From positions 1 through 47,509 of IMG/VR virus record IMGVR_UViG_3300021963_000205: a DNA stretch of 47,509 nt; one strand, 5' to 3'. Shown here piece by piece: positions 34,309 to 42,246 of this stretch; within the stretch, counting starts at the first letter, position 1; each line of letters begins with the position of its first letter. The position numbers and the translations under genes are program-made. This stretch comes from a virus. The notes beneath the pieces are model-generated. The model worked only from the letters and a program-made list of their open reading frames with translations, made no database searches and had not been told where the DNA came from.

Positions 34309-34710
34309 TTAAAATGTTATTTGAATATTTTGGGTGATACTATTATATAAAACATAATTAATATTTAATTGTACAGCATATTCTTGATTAGCTTGAGACA
34401 ATGTAACACTTGTAACTTTAACAACTGGAAAGTTACTTTCTATGTCATTAGCTATTTTAGGTTCTAATGCTTTTAAATTTGATTCAGTAATTCCTTCAAA
34501 TAAAATTTGTCTTAGATTAGACCCAAAATTAGGTTGATATACTCTTTCATCATAATCAGTTAAAAGAAAATTTATAATATTAGATCTTATTTGAGTATTA
34601 GTGTCATAGGTTGAATTAAATACCGCAGATCCATTAAATGGTATAGACACACCTAAAGCTGAGTTAGGGTCTAAATCTACAGGGTTTATAGGGGGTAATT
34701 GTGTTGGCAT
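34309..34710 (-). CDS. Baseplate wedge protein gp25-like (GPW/gp25)
   Basis: 133 aa. The signature is visible as TNTQIRSNIINFLLTDYDER and VYQPNFGSNLRQILFE, followed by the beta strand AVQLNINYVLYNS. These match the GPW/gp25 family, which contacts the sheath initiator and gp6 in the wedge. T4 gp25 is 132 aa, so the size is right. Start overlaps the leader-bearing gene stop by one base. Confidence 0.92.
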   Translation of the reverse strand: MPTQLPPINPVDLDPNSALGVSIPFNGSAVFNSTYDTNTQIRSNIINFLLTDYDERVYQPNFGSNLRQILFEGITESNLKALEPKIANDIESNFPVVKVTSVTLSQANQEYAVQLNINYVLYNSITQNIQITF

Positions 34711-35084
34711 TATTTAATACTCATTAATCCCATTATTTGATCTAAACTTACTTCACCACCAGGCAAACTTGAACCTTCACCTGCTGTATTAATAGGAGGA
34801 GGAGTGTATGCTGGTTGAGCATGAGATGAATTCATTGAAATTGTAGTATCAAATTCACCACCAATCATAGCTCGCAAATTACGTTTAATATCTGGGGTTA
34901 TGTTGGTTGATGTTGATGGGGTTACCATTACAGGTTGGTTTAAGAATGGGTTAGTTCCAGTATATGTTTCACTTACTACAGTTTTAGGAGAGCGTACTGC
35001 TTCAAGAAGTATATCTTTAATTTCTTCTTGAATTGCTTCACGAACTGCTTCTTTAATTAACTTTTTTAAAATATCTGTTTTCAT
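34710..35084 (-). CDS. Leader-bearing small protein within the baseplate block
   Basis: 124 aa. The leader is unusually long: MKTDILKKLIKEAVREAIQE, then IKDILLE, giving IKE, IQE and LLE sites. The mature part is Pro/Ser/Thr-rich with SHAQPAYTPPPINTAGEGSS and ends in SLDQIMGLMSIK. It lies between the lysozyme and gp25 genes, far from the other leader genes, with a late-type motif immediately upstream (35088-35095). Likely an internal protein expressed late; function unknown. Confidence 0.6.
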   Translation of the reverse strand: MKTDILKKLIKEAVREAIQEEIKDILLEAVRSPKTVVSETYTGTNPFLNQPVMVTPSTSTNITPDIKRNLRAMIGGEFDTTISMNSSHAQPAYTPPPINTAGEGSSLPGGEVSLDQIMGLMSIK

Positions 35085-35087
35085 AAT

Positions 35088-35095
35088 TATAAATA
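35088..35095 (-). promoter_or_regulatory. ATATTTATAATTATG motif
   Basis: Minus strand TTAATATTTATAATTATG. The motif abuts the ATG of the 124-aa gene and the stop of the lysozyme gene, leaving almost no leader. Confidence 0.45.
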
Positions 35096-35100
35096 TTAAA

Positions 35101-37437
35101 TTATTCAGGTGTTATATTAGGATTTGAATCTATAATGAATTTTAATTGACTTATTAGTACTTGTGGGTCTGAAGCAAAAGATAAATCTGTTTTTAAAACA
35201 GGAACTCCTTGTTTATTTAATGCTTGAGCATAACGTCGTGGGTATGGAGTTTTGTTTACTTCATCTAATTTAAGTTCAAGTTTAAATCCTTTATAATTAT
35301 TATTATTTTGAGTATTGCTTATAACTCTACTATTACTTATTCCTGTTGATTCATTAACAAAATCATTTAAATCATTATTAATTAGTTCAAAAGATACATT
35401 TTGATCTTTAGCACAATATTGTGTGATAACATCTAAAGTATTTAAAAGTCTTAAAATAATACCCATCACAGTACCTAGTGAAGATGACGCTATAGTGACT
35501 ATATCAATAATTCCTTGAGATATTTCTAAAGTTTTAAAAATTGCTTCTTTAGTTGAACCTATTTTAGCGATAGCTCCAGCTGTTAATGGAGGTAATCCAA
35601 GAGGTGGGACACCTGTAGCTGGGTATGGGATAGTTTCAATTATTTGAATACCTATTTTAAGACTTGTTATAATTTTATTAGAAATACCTAAAATTTTATT
35701 TAAAGTATTAATTTGATTATATACATTGTTTACTTGTTTGACAAGATTATTTCTTAGATTTATTAATTCAATTATTGTGGCGCTTGGAGGACAATTAATT
35801 AAATTTGTTAATTGATTTAAAGGTAAATTTTTTAACACAGCTTGCATTAAAGCTGGGCCATATGCTGCTATTAATTTTAAAACAAAAGGTGTTAATAATC
35901 TTTTAAGATCTTCTTTTTTTACATTTAAAGTATTAGTTATATAATTAACTTTATCAATTTTATTTACTAAACTTTTTTCTATTTGTTCACTTTCACTTTC
36001 ATTCATCTCAGTGATCAATTGATCACTAGCTGATTTTACAGGGTCTGGAGCTGGGGATAAGGTAAGTTGAGGTATATTATACATACTAGAACCACTATCT
36101 GATGGTAGAATTGTATCAATACTAATTGGATTATACCCATCAGTAAAAATTGATACATTTGTACCAACATTAGAAATTATTTCATTACTAGTAGCAATCC
36201 ATTTACCATCTTTATCTGTTTTAACAATTGTTTGATCAGATGTTATTTTACCTTTATCTGTTAATGGTATATTTAATTCTCTTTCATACTCATCTCCTTT
36301 TTCATACCAAGCTTTTTTTAAAGCTTCACTATTTATATAAGGTTGAGGAGGTACATCTACTCTATAGAGAACACTTTTTGGATAACCAGGTTGTTTTCTT
36401 TTATCATTATATTCAGGATACTTACCTAAAAGCCATACTCTAAAAGCATTACTTTCAGATGTATCAACAAAAGGAGTATTTGGGTATTTATTAGTTGTAA
36501 TAGTAACTGTAGTATCAGGTACTGGATTGCTATTATTGTCTATTACTTTTCCTTCAATGGTAGAAGCAGGGGGTTCTTTTTCATTAAGATCTACAATATC
36601 TCTATACGGTTGTTGAGTATATTGAGTGACAGTGTCTCCTCCTGTTATGTTCACCACAGTAGTATTAGTAGTTACTGCTGTCTTATTATCAGATGGAGTA
36701 GCATTAACACTAGAATTATCACCACTAAAAGCTTTTCCTTCTTTATAAACATCTTTAGGATTTAATGCTTTTCTTAATTTTATAGAAGCTTGAATAAATT
36801 CTGCTGATTGGATTCGAGCATGATCTCTTTTATAATATGAAGATCCTTTAGGTCTTCTTGTCCCTTCATGATTTTTGGTGTCATAAGGTACACCTATAGA
36901 AGACCATACAGAAGAACAAGCTAGTTGGAATGCTAATATTGATTCTTCATTGAATGGCATCTCACCAGAAAGAAATTTTGAACCTATTCGTTGTTTAGCG
37001 TAATTTTTACCATTTGGGTCTGTAGAGTATTTTGTTAAATTACCACCAGCTTTAAGTACAAGATTTATACCAATTAAATTTTGATTAAACTCACTATATA
37101 CATCACTTGTTTTAAGGCCAGCATCTTCAGCCATACCTTTTAAATACTTAGTTAAACATTGATATCTACCTGTAGCGTGAAGTGAATATGGATTAGACAT
37201 ATTAATAACTTCATCTATAGTATAGAGTTCTAATTTTTTAGGAAGAAAAGTATTTGTACTACTACTTCTATATTTTCCATATTTTTCTTGCCAATAACAA
37301 CTATAGGTGTTTCCTGTGTATCCTTTAGGTCCATTATAATCAGAATAAGTACCAGCTTCTCCAGCTAAGCAAACATTTATCCATTCTAAAAAAGCTTTAA
37401 TTTTTTCAGGACTTTTAGATATTTCTTGAATTGTCAT
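35101..37437 (-). CDS. Baseplate hub protein with lysozyme-like domain (gp5-like role)
   Basis: 778 aa. Residues 1-200 resemble phage muramidases: AFLEWINVCLAGEAGTYSDY (E27 a catalytic candidate) and SLHATGRYQCLTKYLK, where (A/T)-GRYQ is the typical phage lysozyme turn. A carboxypeptidase-regulatory-like beta sandwich (IEGKVIDNNSNPVPDTTVTI) lies near 290-310. The last 300 residues are helical with hydrophobic stretches (LLTPFVLKLIAAYGPALMQA, ASSSLGTVMGIILRLL). It probably cuts peptidoglycan during tail contraction, the role of T4 gp5. The next gene upstream encodes the spike. The helical part may insert in, or cross, the membrane. Confidence 0.75.
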   Translation of the reverse strand: MTIQEISKSPEKIKAFLEWINVCLAGEAGTYSDYNGPKGYTGNTYSCYWQEKYGKYRSSSTNTFLPKKLELYTIDEVINMSNPYSLHATGRYQCLTKYLKGMAEDAGLKTSDVYSEFNQNLIGINLVLKAGGNLTKYSTDPNGKNYAKQRIGSKFLSGEMPFNEESILAFQLACSSVWSSIGVPYDTKNHEGTRRPKGSSYYKRDHARIQSAEFIQASIKLRKALNPKDVYKEGKAFSGDNSSVNATPSDNKTAVTTNTTVVNITGGDTVTQYTQQPYRDIVDLNEKEPPASTIEGKVIDNNSNPVPDTTVTITTNKYPNTPFVDTSESNAFRVWLLGKYPEYNDKRKQPGYPKSVLYRVDVPPQPYINSEALKKAWYEKGDEYERELNIPLTDKGKITSDQTIVKTDKDGKWIATSNEIISNVGTNVSIFTDGYNPISIDTILPSDSGSSMYNIPQLTLSPAPDPVKSASDQLITEMNESESEQIEKSLVNKIDKVNYITNTLNVKKEDLKRLLTPFVLKLIAAYGPALMQAVLKNLPLNQLTNLINCPPSATIIELINLRNNLVKQVNNVYNQINTLNKILGISNKIITSLKIGIQIIETIPYPATGVPPLGLPPLTAGAIAKIGSTKEAIFKTLEISQGIIDIVTIASSSLGTVMGIILRLLNTLDVITQYCAKDQNVSFELINNDLNDFVNESTGISNSRVISNTQNNNNYKGFKLELKLDEVNKTPYPRRYAQALNKQGVPVLKTDLSFASDPQVLISQLKFIIDSNPNITPE

Positions 37438-37444
37438 AGTACTT

Positions 37445-38791
37445 TTATTTAGTTTTAACTATATTTGAAAGCATACCACCAGTACTTGTTCCTCTATCAA
37501 TGTTATTTATAACATCATCACATGTAGCTCGAAGTATAGGACCAATAGTATTTAAAGAAGGAATAGAAACATATTTTGTTAATTTTGTCACAGGGTCTAT
37601 AGTAGGGACTGAAGCGTTTTCTAAAGTTACAGATAATATTTTTAATGTTGTTAATAAATTTCTTAAATTATCCATCAAATTTTCTCCTAACACAACAGAT
37701 TGTATATCAATTCCCTCAACTCCATCAGCTGAGCCTAAATAAACTTTACTAGATGCTAATTCAATTTCTGTTAAAGCTTCAAGATTAATAGATGTGTTAG
37801 CTTTAGCTCCAATACTGTTTGCTGATGTAAGAATAATAGAGTCATTTTTTGTATTAAAAAATAATCTTCCTGAGTTGAGTATTATTTGATTTCCTTCAAA
37901 TAAGTTTGGAGGAGTAGGTGGAGAAGATGCTTTATATGAATTGCTAAAATAAGTTGATGGTTTAAGTTTAATTTGTTGTGTTGAAGTTAAATATATAGAT
38001 GATTGATCTAAATTTATATCTTCAACTGTTGGGACCCATGATTCTGCGGTACCTGTGACAGACTTAGTACCCTGTCCATTTCTTAAAATAAGAATAGGAC
38101 TTCCATTATCTCCAGTATCAGACCAAGTATTAAATATATAACTATTTCTAACTGTTGATCCTAATCTTATAGAATTACCAAATCTACCCTCATATACAAT
38201 ATCACCTTCAAATGGTAAAAGAGGTTGGTTATTTATAATATTAGGCTCTACAATTGTATTTCCTAAATCAATATCTGTACTTGAATCAGTAACTCGTCTT
38301 AAAGATCCAGATTCGGCTGCTACGTAATCTGAGGATGTTGGGGGTTTATTTGTTTCTTCCTCTAACTGTGAAGGAGATGGTAAAGCATTATGTACTTGAC
38401 TATTCCATATATTAATTGGAGGTAAATAATAGTTAACTGTTGATACTCCACCTTTATTATTAGCATCAGCATCAATTAATTGTACTATAGAGACTATTTC
38501 TTCTTTTAAAGGATAATGTTTTATATTAGGAAAAAGAGGATAAGCTATAGCTAATTCACTAGAAATAGCTGGGTTGGGGTTTATGTCATCAACTATAGGA
38601 ATAACAAAAACAATACCTATACTATTCCATTCACCATACTTTTTAAAATCTGGGTGAGAATCATCTAAGATTATATCTTTAACTCTATAAGATGATAAAC
38701 CTGTAGCTGCGTTTAAACTAGATTGTAAATTAAGTGAAGGAGCAGAATTTTTTAAGGTTGAATTATAACCATATTTAATATTAACTGCCAT
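37445..38791 (-). CDS. Baseplate central spike/hub protein (gp5-OB/VgrG-like)
   Basis: 448 aa. An N-terminal domain of about 130 residues (KDIILDDSHPDFKKYGEWNS) precedes an OB-like stretch with PFEGDIVYEGRFGNSIRLGS and SPILILRNG (about 195-235). Repeating short strands (SIYLTSTQQIKL, QIILNSGRLFFNTKND, INLEALTEIELASSKVYLG) follow and suggest a triple-stranded beta-helix. This layout matches the central spike of T4-like and VgrG-like hubs. It is directly ahead of the lysozyme gene, so spike and lysozyme functions that T4 joins in gp5 are split here. Confidence 0.75.
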   Translation of the reverse strand: MAVNIKYGYNSTLKNSAPSLNLQSSLNAATGLSSYRVKDIILDDSHPDFKKYGEWNSIGIVFVIPIVDDINPNPAISSELAIAYPLFPNIKHYPLKEEIVSIVQLIDADANNKGGVSTVNYYLPPINIWNSQVHNALPSPSQLEEETNKPPTSSDYVAAESGSLRRVTDSSTDIDLGNTIVEPNIINNQPLLPFEGDIVYEGRFGNSIRLGSTVRNSYIFNTWSDTGDNGSPILILRNGQGTKSVTGTAESWVPTVEDINLDQSSIYLTSTQQIKLKPSTYFSNSYKASSPPTPPNLFEGNQIILNSGRLFFNTKNDSIILTSANSIGAKANTSINLEALTEIELASSKVYLGSADGVEGIDIQSVVLGENLMDNLRNLLTTLKILSVTLENASVPTIDPVTKLTKYVSIPSLNTIGPILRATCDDVINNIDRGTSTGGMLSNIVKTK

Positions 38792-39132
38792 TACTTATCT
38801 TCCTCTTTAAATTTATCTATCTCAGCTAATAATTGGGCTTTTTCTTCTTCAGATATACCAAATCCACTTTCAGCGGTCCCATTATTACTTATAATACGCT
38901 GGATAATAGTGGCCATTTTAATTAATTGTTCATCATTTTTAACTCCTATTTCTAGGTATTCTTTAATTAAAGGAACAATTAAAGTGGCATCTCCTATTTC
39001 ATTTACTAGTGGCTTTAATTCTGCTATTAGAGCAGAGATTTGTTTTTCTTTTTTCTTTTGATTATTGTATATCTCTTCTAATATGTCAGAAAATTTTTTA
39101 CCACCAAACACTATATTATCTAATCCATTCAT
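38791..39132 (-). CDS. Small helical protein at the head of the tail block
   Basis: 113 aa. The N-terminus GLDNIVFGGKKFSDILEEIY and helices KEKQISALIAELKPLVNEIG and IKEYLEIGVKNDEQLIKMAT form a short helical bundle; the tail is acidic. It is similar to small proteins located before spike genes in other environmental T4-like phages. Preceded by an ATATTTATT motif (plus strand 39147-39154), it is the first gene of the late structural block. Function unknown. Confidence 0.6.
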   Translation of the reverse strand: MNGLDNIVFGGKKFSDILEEIYNNQKKKEKQISALIAELKPLVNEIGDATLIVPLIKEYLEIGVKNDEQLIKMATIIQRIISNNGTAESGFGISEEEKAQLLAEIDKFKEEDK

Positions 39133-39146
39133 GATAATTGTTTAGC

Positions 39147-39154
39147 AATAAATA
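39147..39154 (-). promoter_or_regulatory. ATATTTAT motif opening the structural block
   Basis: Minus strand TATATTTATTGCTAAAC in the 28-nt gap between the gp55-like gene stop (39161) and the first structural gene. Its place directly after the late sigma gene supports a late-promoter role. Confidence 0.45.
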
Positions 39155-39160
39155 TAAAAA

Positions 39161-39868
39161 TTAAAAATTTGTGTATCCGTTTTCTAAATAAAAATAATAA
39201 TGTTCTTTAAATATATCATATAACTTATTAGCTATCTTAGTGATTTTAGGAGTTTTAACATCAATTATTTCCCTAATATAGATGTATAGTGCTTTTTTAT
39301 TAAATACATCTATACTCTCTCTTTTACGGAATAATTCTAAAATAGCATCTGCTATTCTAGCATCACTCTCTTTAGGGAATAAAGTGTATATATTTTTAGA
39401 ACAATAAGTAACATACTCATCTATAAATAATGATAATTTTTGATTAATAGGAGTATCATCAATACTATAACTATGTCTTTCATCCGATTCAAGTTCTTCA
39501 ATTGGGGCTTTATCTACTCGTTTCTTATAATTTTTAGTATTAGAAATGATAAGATAACGTTTAGCAATTGTACCAAAGTATGAATATGCTTTAGCTCCTT
39601 TTTCTGGGTTGAATAAATGAATTTTAGAGAGTAAGAATGAGATTACTTCATGTTGTAAATCTTCAATATTATCTACTTCTGTATAGTAGAATTTAAAAGT
39701 ATGAATAATATTCTCTGTTAATTTAAAAAAAGCATAATGAATACGATCATTATATATTTTATTCTTTAAACTATTATCAAAAGTATTGTTATATTCAATA
39801 ATAGCATTTTCTGTTTCTTGAGTGAAATACATCCCACTTGTTTTTGGCTTCACTATTTCATTACTCAT
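39161..39868 (-). CDS. Late-transcription sigma factor, T4 gp55-like
   Basis: 235 aa. The N-terminus GMYFTQETENAIIEYN (about 12-27) is the hallmark of T4 gp55-like sigma factors. The region 42-125 (IYNDRIHYAFFKLTENIIHT, DLQHEVISFLLSKIHLFNPE, AYSYFGTIAKRYLI) matches sigma region 2, which binds core polymerase and the promoter -10. Region 4 is missing, as in gp55, which relies on the sliding clamp. It should direct host RNA polymerase to late promoters. It overlaps the small membrane-protein gene by 4 nt and is the last gene of the operon from the host-type promoter at 41191-41223. Confidence 0.88.
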   Translation of the reverse strand: MSNEIVKPKTSGMYFTQETENAIIEYNNTFDNSLKNKIYNDRIHYAFFKLTENIIHTFKFYYTEVDNIEDLQHEVISFLLSKIHLFNPEKGAKAYSYFGTIAKRYLIISNTKNYKKRVDKAPIEELESDERHSYSIDDTPINQKLSLFIDEYVTYCSKNIYTLFPKESDARIADAILELFRKRESIDVFNKKALYIYIREIIDVKTPKITKIANKLYDIFKEHYYFYLENGYTNF

Positions 39869-40140
39869 AGATTTTTGATATTAAACTGGTTTAAAATGTT
39901 TTGAATTTGTTTGACTGATTCAAAGAAAAAACCAATTTCATCGTCTGATTTAAAAGATTCTTTGGCGTCTATTTCTTTAATTTTTTTATCTGAAAATTCA
40001 ATTATATCAGATAATTTGTTTAGATAAGACATATATCCCATAAGGATATCTTCTTGTTTCTCATTTTTCTTTAGTAAGTTAAAGGTTGTGTATCCTAAGA
40101 TCACGACCAATAAACTTAATATCACTATTAATATAATCAT
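39865..40140 (-). CDS. Small single-span membrane protein
   Basis: 91 aa. An N-terminal transmembrane helix (IILIVILSLLVVILGYTTF, 2-20) is followed by a charged helical domain in the cytoplasm (NEKQEDILMGYMSYL, KQIQNILNQFNI). No family recognised; the gene lies directly upstream of the gp55-like gene with a 4-nt overlap at each end, so it is coexpressed with the HD hydrolase and the late sigma. Possible accessory to host-membrane takeover; speculative. Confidence 0.65.
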   Translation of the reverse strand: MIILIVILSLLVVILGYTTFNLLKKNEKQEDILMGYMSYLNKLSDIIEFSDKKIKEIDAKESFKSDDEIGFFFESVKQIQNILNQFNIKNL

Positions 40141-40910
40141 AGACTATCTAACATATTTTTTAAACTATCACTTTTAATGTTACTTAAAGCTTTAGTCTTA
40201 ATAGGTGACTTTTTTTCTGTTTTAGAAATGCTAAAATTAGTATTGTTCTTAACTTCACCTTTTAATTTAGGATTCCATTCACGTTCGAATTCAATTCGAG
40301 CAGCCATTAGATCTGCTTGATGAACAATATAAATTAAAGCGGTGCGAGGTTTAGTTTCTGGGGACCAACTCATTAAGTAAGGTTTATTGGATTCATCATA
40401 TAAACCATCATGTAACTTAATTGCTAACCACTCATTACGAGACATTTGAATCCCATGGGTCATTAATAAATGTAAACCACGGTCTGGTACTGACATGAAT
40501 TCTAAGCGATCGTTAAATTTATAATCTTCACCTAGTTTATCTCGTCTCCATTGGTCATCCTGAGGGATATATGCTTCATGATGCTCGTCTCCCATTTTAC
40601 CTAAGTCGTGGTTTAAAGCAGAGAATACTAATTCTTCTTTAGTATAAGTAGAAGCATCTACCCCCATTTCAACCCAAACTTCATTTAATTTAAGAGCACA
40701 ATCAATAACACGAAGAACGTGATCAATGTAACCTCCTGGGAATGCATTATGATATTCTTTCTTATGTGCCGCTGGCATTAGCATAAGACGTTCTGAATAT
40801 TTAGAGTAGAAATCTAATAATTGAGAACAACGAGGTTCACTAATATATAATTTGATAGTTTCTTCTAAATCTATCCAGTTTTGTTGGATTTGTTCTGCTG
40901 TTAATTTCAT
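40137..40910 (-). CDS. HD-domain phosphohydrolase
   Basis: 257 aa. HD motifs in order: GGYIDHVLRVIDCALKL (H64), ALNHDLGKMGDE (H101-D102), IKLHDGLYDE (H167-D168) and YIVHQADLMAARIE (D200). This H...HD...HD...D set predicts a metal-dependent phosphohydrolase acting on nucleotides or cyclic nucleotides; many phages carry HD enzymes that trim (d)NTPs or alarmones. The C-terminal 40 residues are basic and likely disordered. It shares an operon with the late sigma. Confidence 0.8.
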   Translation of the reverse strand: MKLTAEQIQQNWIDLEETIKLYISEPRCSQLLDFYSKYSERLMLMPAAHKKEYHNAFPGGYIDHVLRVIDCALKLNEVWVEMGVDASTYTKEELVFSALNHDLGKMGDEHHEAYIPQDDQWRRDKLGEDYKFNDRLEFMSVPDRGLHLLMTHGIQMSRNEWLAIKLHDGLYDESNKPYLMSWSPETKPRTALIYIVHQADLMAARIEFEREWNPKLKGEVKNNTNFSISKTEKKSPIKTKALSNIKSDSLKNMLDSL

Positions 40911-41110
40911 CGGGCGGAAACGTTTAGTTCATAACCTTCAATTGGCTCATTTTCAACATAAGCCCTAGTTTGCTCAACACAATCTCGAATTTTATCAAGA
41001 GCGGCTTTGTAATCTTGAATTGGTTGTTGTTGATTAACGATAAAATTAAGTTCACTAGTTAGTGATTCAATTCTATTAAGTTGTTGTAAAATACTTTCAC
41101 GATGTCTCAT
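40907..41110 (-). CDS. Hypothetical protein, 67 aa
   Basis: Starts MRHRESILQQLNRI, with a helical, Gln/Glu-rich body and ends in YELNVSAR. The ATGA overlap with the HD gene shows coupling. It is the first gene after the host-type promoter at 41191-41223, with an untranslated leader of about 75 nt. No domain recognised. Confidence 0.65.
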   Translation of the reverse strand: MRHRESILQQLNRIESLTSELNFIVNQQQPIQDYKAALDKIRDCVEQTRAYVENEPIEGYELNVSAR

Positions 41111-41190
41111 AGTACTATTTTTAATAATTGATATTACGTTATCACGTTCTCTTTATCCTACGTTATAGATAATTCCTGTGAACCCGTATT

Positions 41191-41223
41191 TATATTATAT
41201 GAATAAGAAAATATAAGGCCAAG
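41191..41223 (-). promoter_or_regulatory. Host-type promoter of the gp55 operon
   Basis: Minus strand CTTGGC, 20-nt spacer, TATAATATA (41199-41191), about 80 nt upstream of the 67-aa gene. It drives 67-aa protein, HD hydrolase, membrane protein and late sigma, the expected arrangement for turning on late transcription from an early promoter. Confidence 0.65.
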
Positions 41224-41652
41224 CTACTCTTGAAAGGAGTTTACCTTATCTTTAACAGTTTTCAAAAACATACATTTTTCATACTCTTCAGCTTTTTCAA
41301 AAAACATTAAAGCACTATCCAGGACCTTTAAAAAAGTTTCATCTGAAAGAAGTTTTAAACTGTCTATATGGGTATGATTAGTTAAATCTAATTTAGATAG
41401 ATGGCCATATGCTTTATCATAAACCATATAACTACTTGCCTTTTCTATATCATCCACATCCAGTGAAGGATTAGCTGTTCCAAAAAACTGAATTAATTGT
41501 TTAGCGAATGTTTCATAATTAGTGATCATTCTTTTAAACATACCTATCCACATGATAGGACTATCTGATAGGTCCACTTGTGTAGCGGCTGATTCATGTT
41601 CATTAGAATCATCAGATGAGTTAAATAATTTAAATATTTTATTTAAATCCAT
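41224..41652 (-). CDS. Hypothetical protein, 142 aa
   Basis: Acidic, helical protein: IFKLFNSSDDSNEHES near the start, then MWIGMFKRMITNYETFAKQL and ALMFFEKAEEYEKCMFLK. No family recognised. It has its own unit: a terminator precedes it at 41731-41760, and an ATATTTATATATATG motif abuts the ATG (plus strand 41656-41663). Its stop lies just ahead of the -33 element of the gp55-operon promoter. Confidence 0.6.
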   Translation of the reverse strand: MDLNKIFKLFNSSDDSNEHESAATQVDLSDSPIMWIGMFKRMITNYETFAKQLIQFFGTANPSLDVDDIEKASSYMVYDKAYGHLSKLDLTNHTHIDSLKLLSDETFLKVLDSALMFFEKAEEYEKCMFLKTVKDKVNSFQE

Positions 41653-41730
41653 ATATATAAATATGGTTAAAGTGGGTTTAAGTGGGGGTTATAACGTTTA
41701 CTATAACTCTATACATATAGTAATATACTA

Positions 41731-41760
41731 AGAAAAAAAGCGGCTAAAAGCCGCTTTAAA
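41731..41760 (-). terminator. Rho-independent terminator
   Basis: Minus strand AAAGCGGC-TTTTA-GCCGCTTT, an 8-bp stem, followed by TTTTC. It lies 20 nt after the stop of the small membrane protein gene (41780). No T run follows the stem on the plus strand, so it acts only leftward. Confidence 0.9.
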
Positions 41761-41779
41761 AAGTAAGTTGAAATTGTTA

Positions 41780-42133
41780 TTATCCTTTAATTAATTGTTT
41801 AGCACCAACTGTACCTAGTGCTTTATCTATACGTGAATCGGTATATGATTTTGATTCTTCTAGAATTGCTTTATTTGCGTCTTCAATATTACGACGATAC
41901 CTTTCCATAGCGTCATAAGCGTTACGATCCATATCATTGACTCTTCGTTCAAAATCTTGGCGGGTATCACTAATATTGGTCCACATGTTACGTTCATGAG
42001 TTATTGTCCAATCTTCATGTTTTTTTACCATCTTTAATAGCTTTGTAATCTTAACTATACCCCAAACAATCACAGCCATAAAACCAACTGCAATAATCGA
42101 GAGCATACCTAAAACGAAATACATTGTTTCCAT
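41780..42133 (-). CDS. Membrane-anchored coiled-coil protein
   Basis: 117 aa. Start set at METMYFVLG (ATG 42131-42133) because a longer frame would run into the tRNA-Met and because AAAGGAG lies 9-10 nt upstream, one of the few clear Shine-Dalgarno sites here. A transmembrane helix (VLGMLSIIAVGFMAVIVWGIV, about 6-26) is followed by a basic linker and a charged coiled coil with HERNMWTNISDTRQDFERRV. A cytoplasmic-facing membrane protein; function unknown. Terminated at 41731-41760. Confidence 0.7.
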   Translation of the reverse strand: METMYFVLGMLSIIAVGFMAVIVWGIVKITKLLKMVKKHEDWTITHERNMWTNISDTRQDFERRVNDMDRNAYDAMERYRRNIEDANKAILEESKSYTDSRIDKALGTVGAKQLIKG

Positions 42134-42172
42134 AATTTGTTTCTCCTTTATTTTAAATAACTTACTTTTTAG

Positions 42173-42246
42173 TGCACCCACCTGGGTTCGAACCAGGGAC
42201 CTACTGATTATGAGTCAGTTGCTCTAACCTGCTGAGCTATAGGTGC
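42173..42246 (-). tRNA. tRNA with CAT anticodon (Met or lysidine-type Ile)
   Basis: 74 nt on the minus strand. Acceptor GCACCTA/TGGGTGC pairs over 7 bp with one G-U pair. D arm GCTC/GAGC, anticodon stem ACTGA/TCAGT around the loop CTCATAA (anticodon CAT), T arm CCTGG-TTCGAAC-CCAGG, discriminator A. No encoded CCA. Elongator Met versus Ile2 cannot be told from the gene alone. It immediately follows the stop of the YkuK-like gene. Confidence 0.92.

Noticed and set aside
20544-34710. Assigning exact T4 gene numbers (gp7, gp8, gp10, gp53) to the large tail genes
   Set aside because: Only gp6 and gp25 have recognisable sequence signatures; the rest are matched by position and size alone, so I gave general names.
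42113-42181. Upstream starts of the membrane coiled-coil gene (MGALKSK) and of the exported-protein gene (MGVLLFI)
   Set aside because: These would overlap the tRNA-Met and tRNA-Arg genes; the internal ATGs are supported by a Shine-Dalgarno site in one case and a proper signal peptide in the other.
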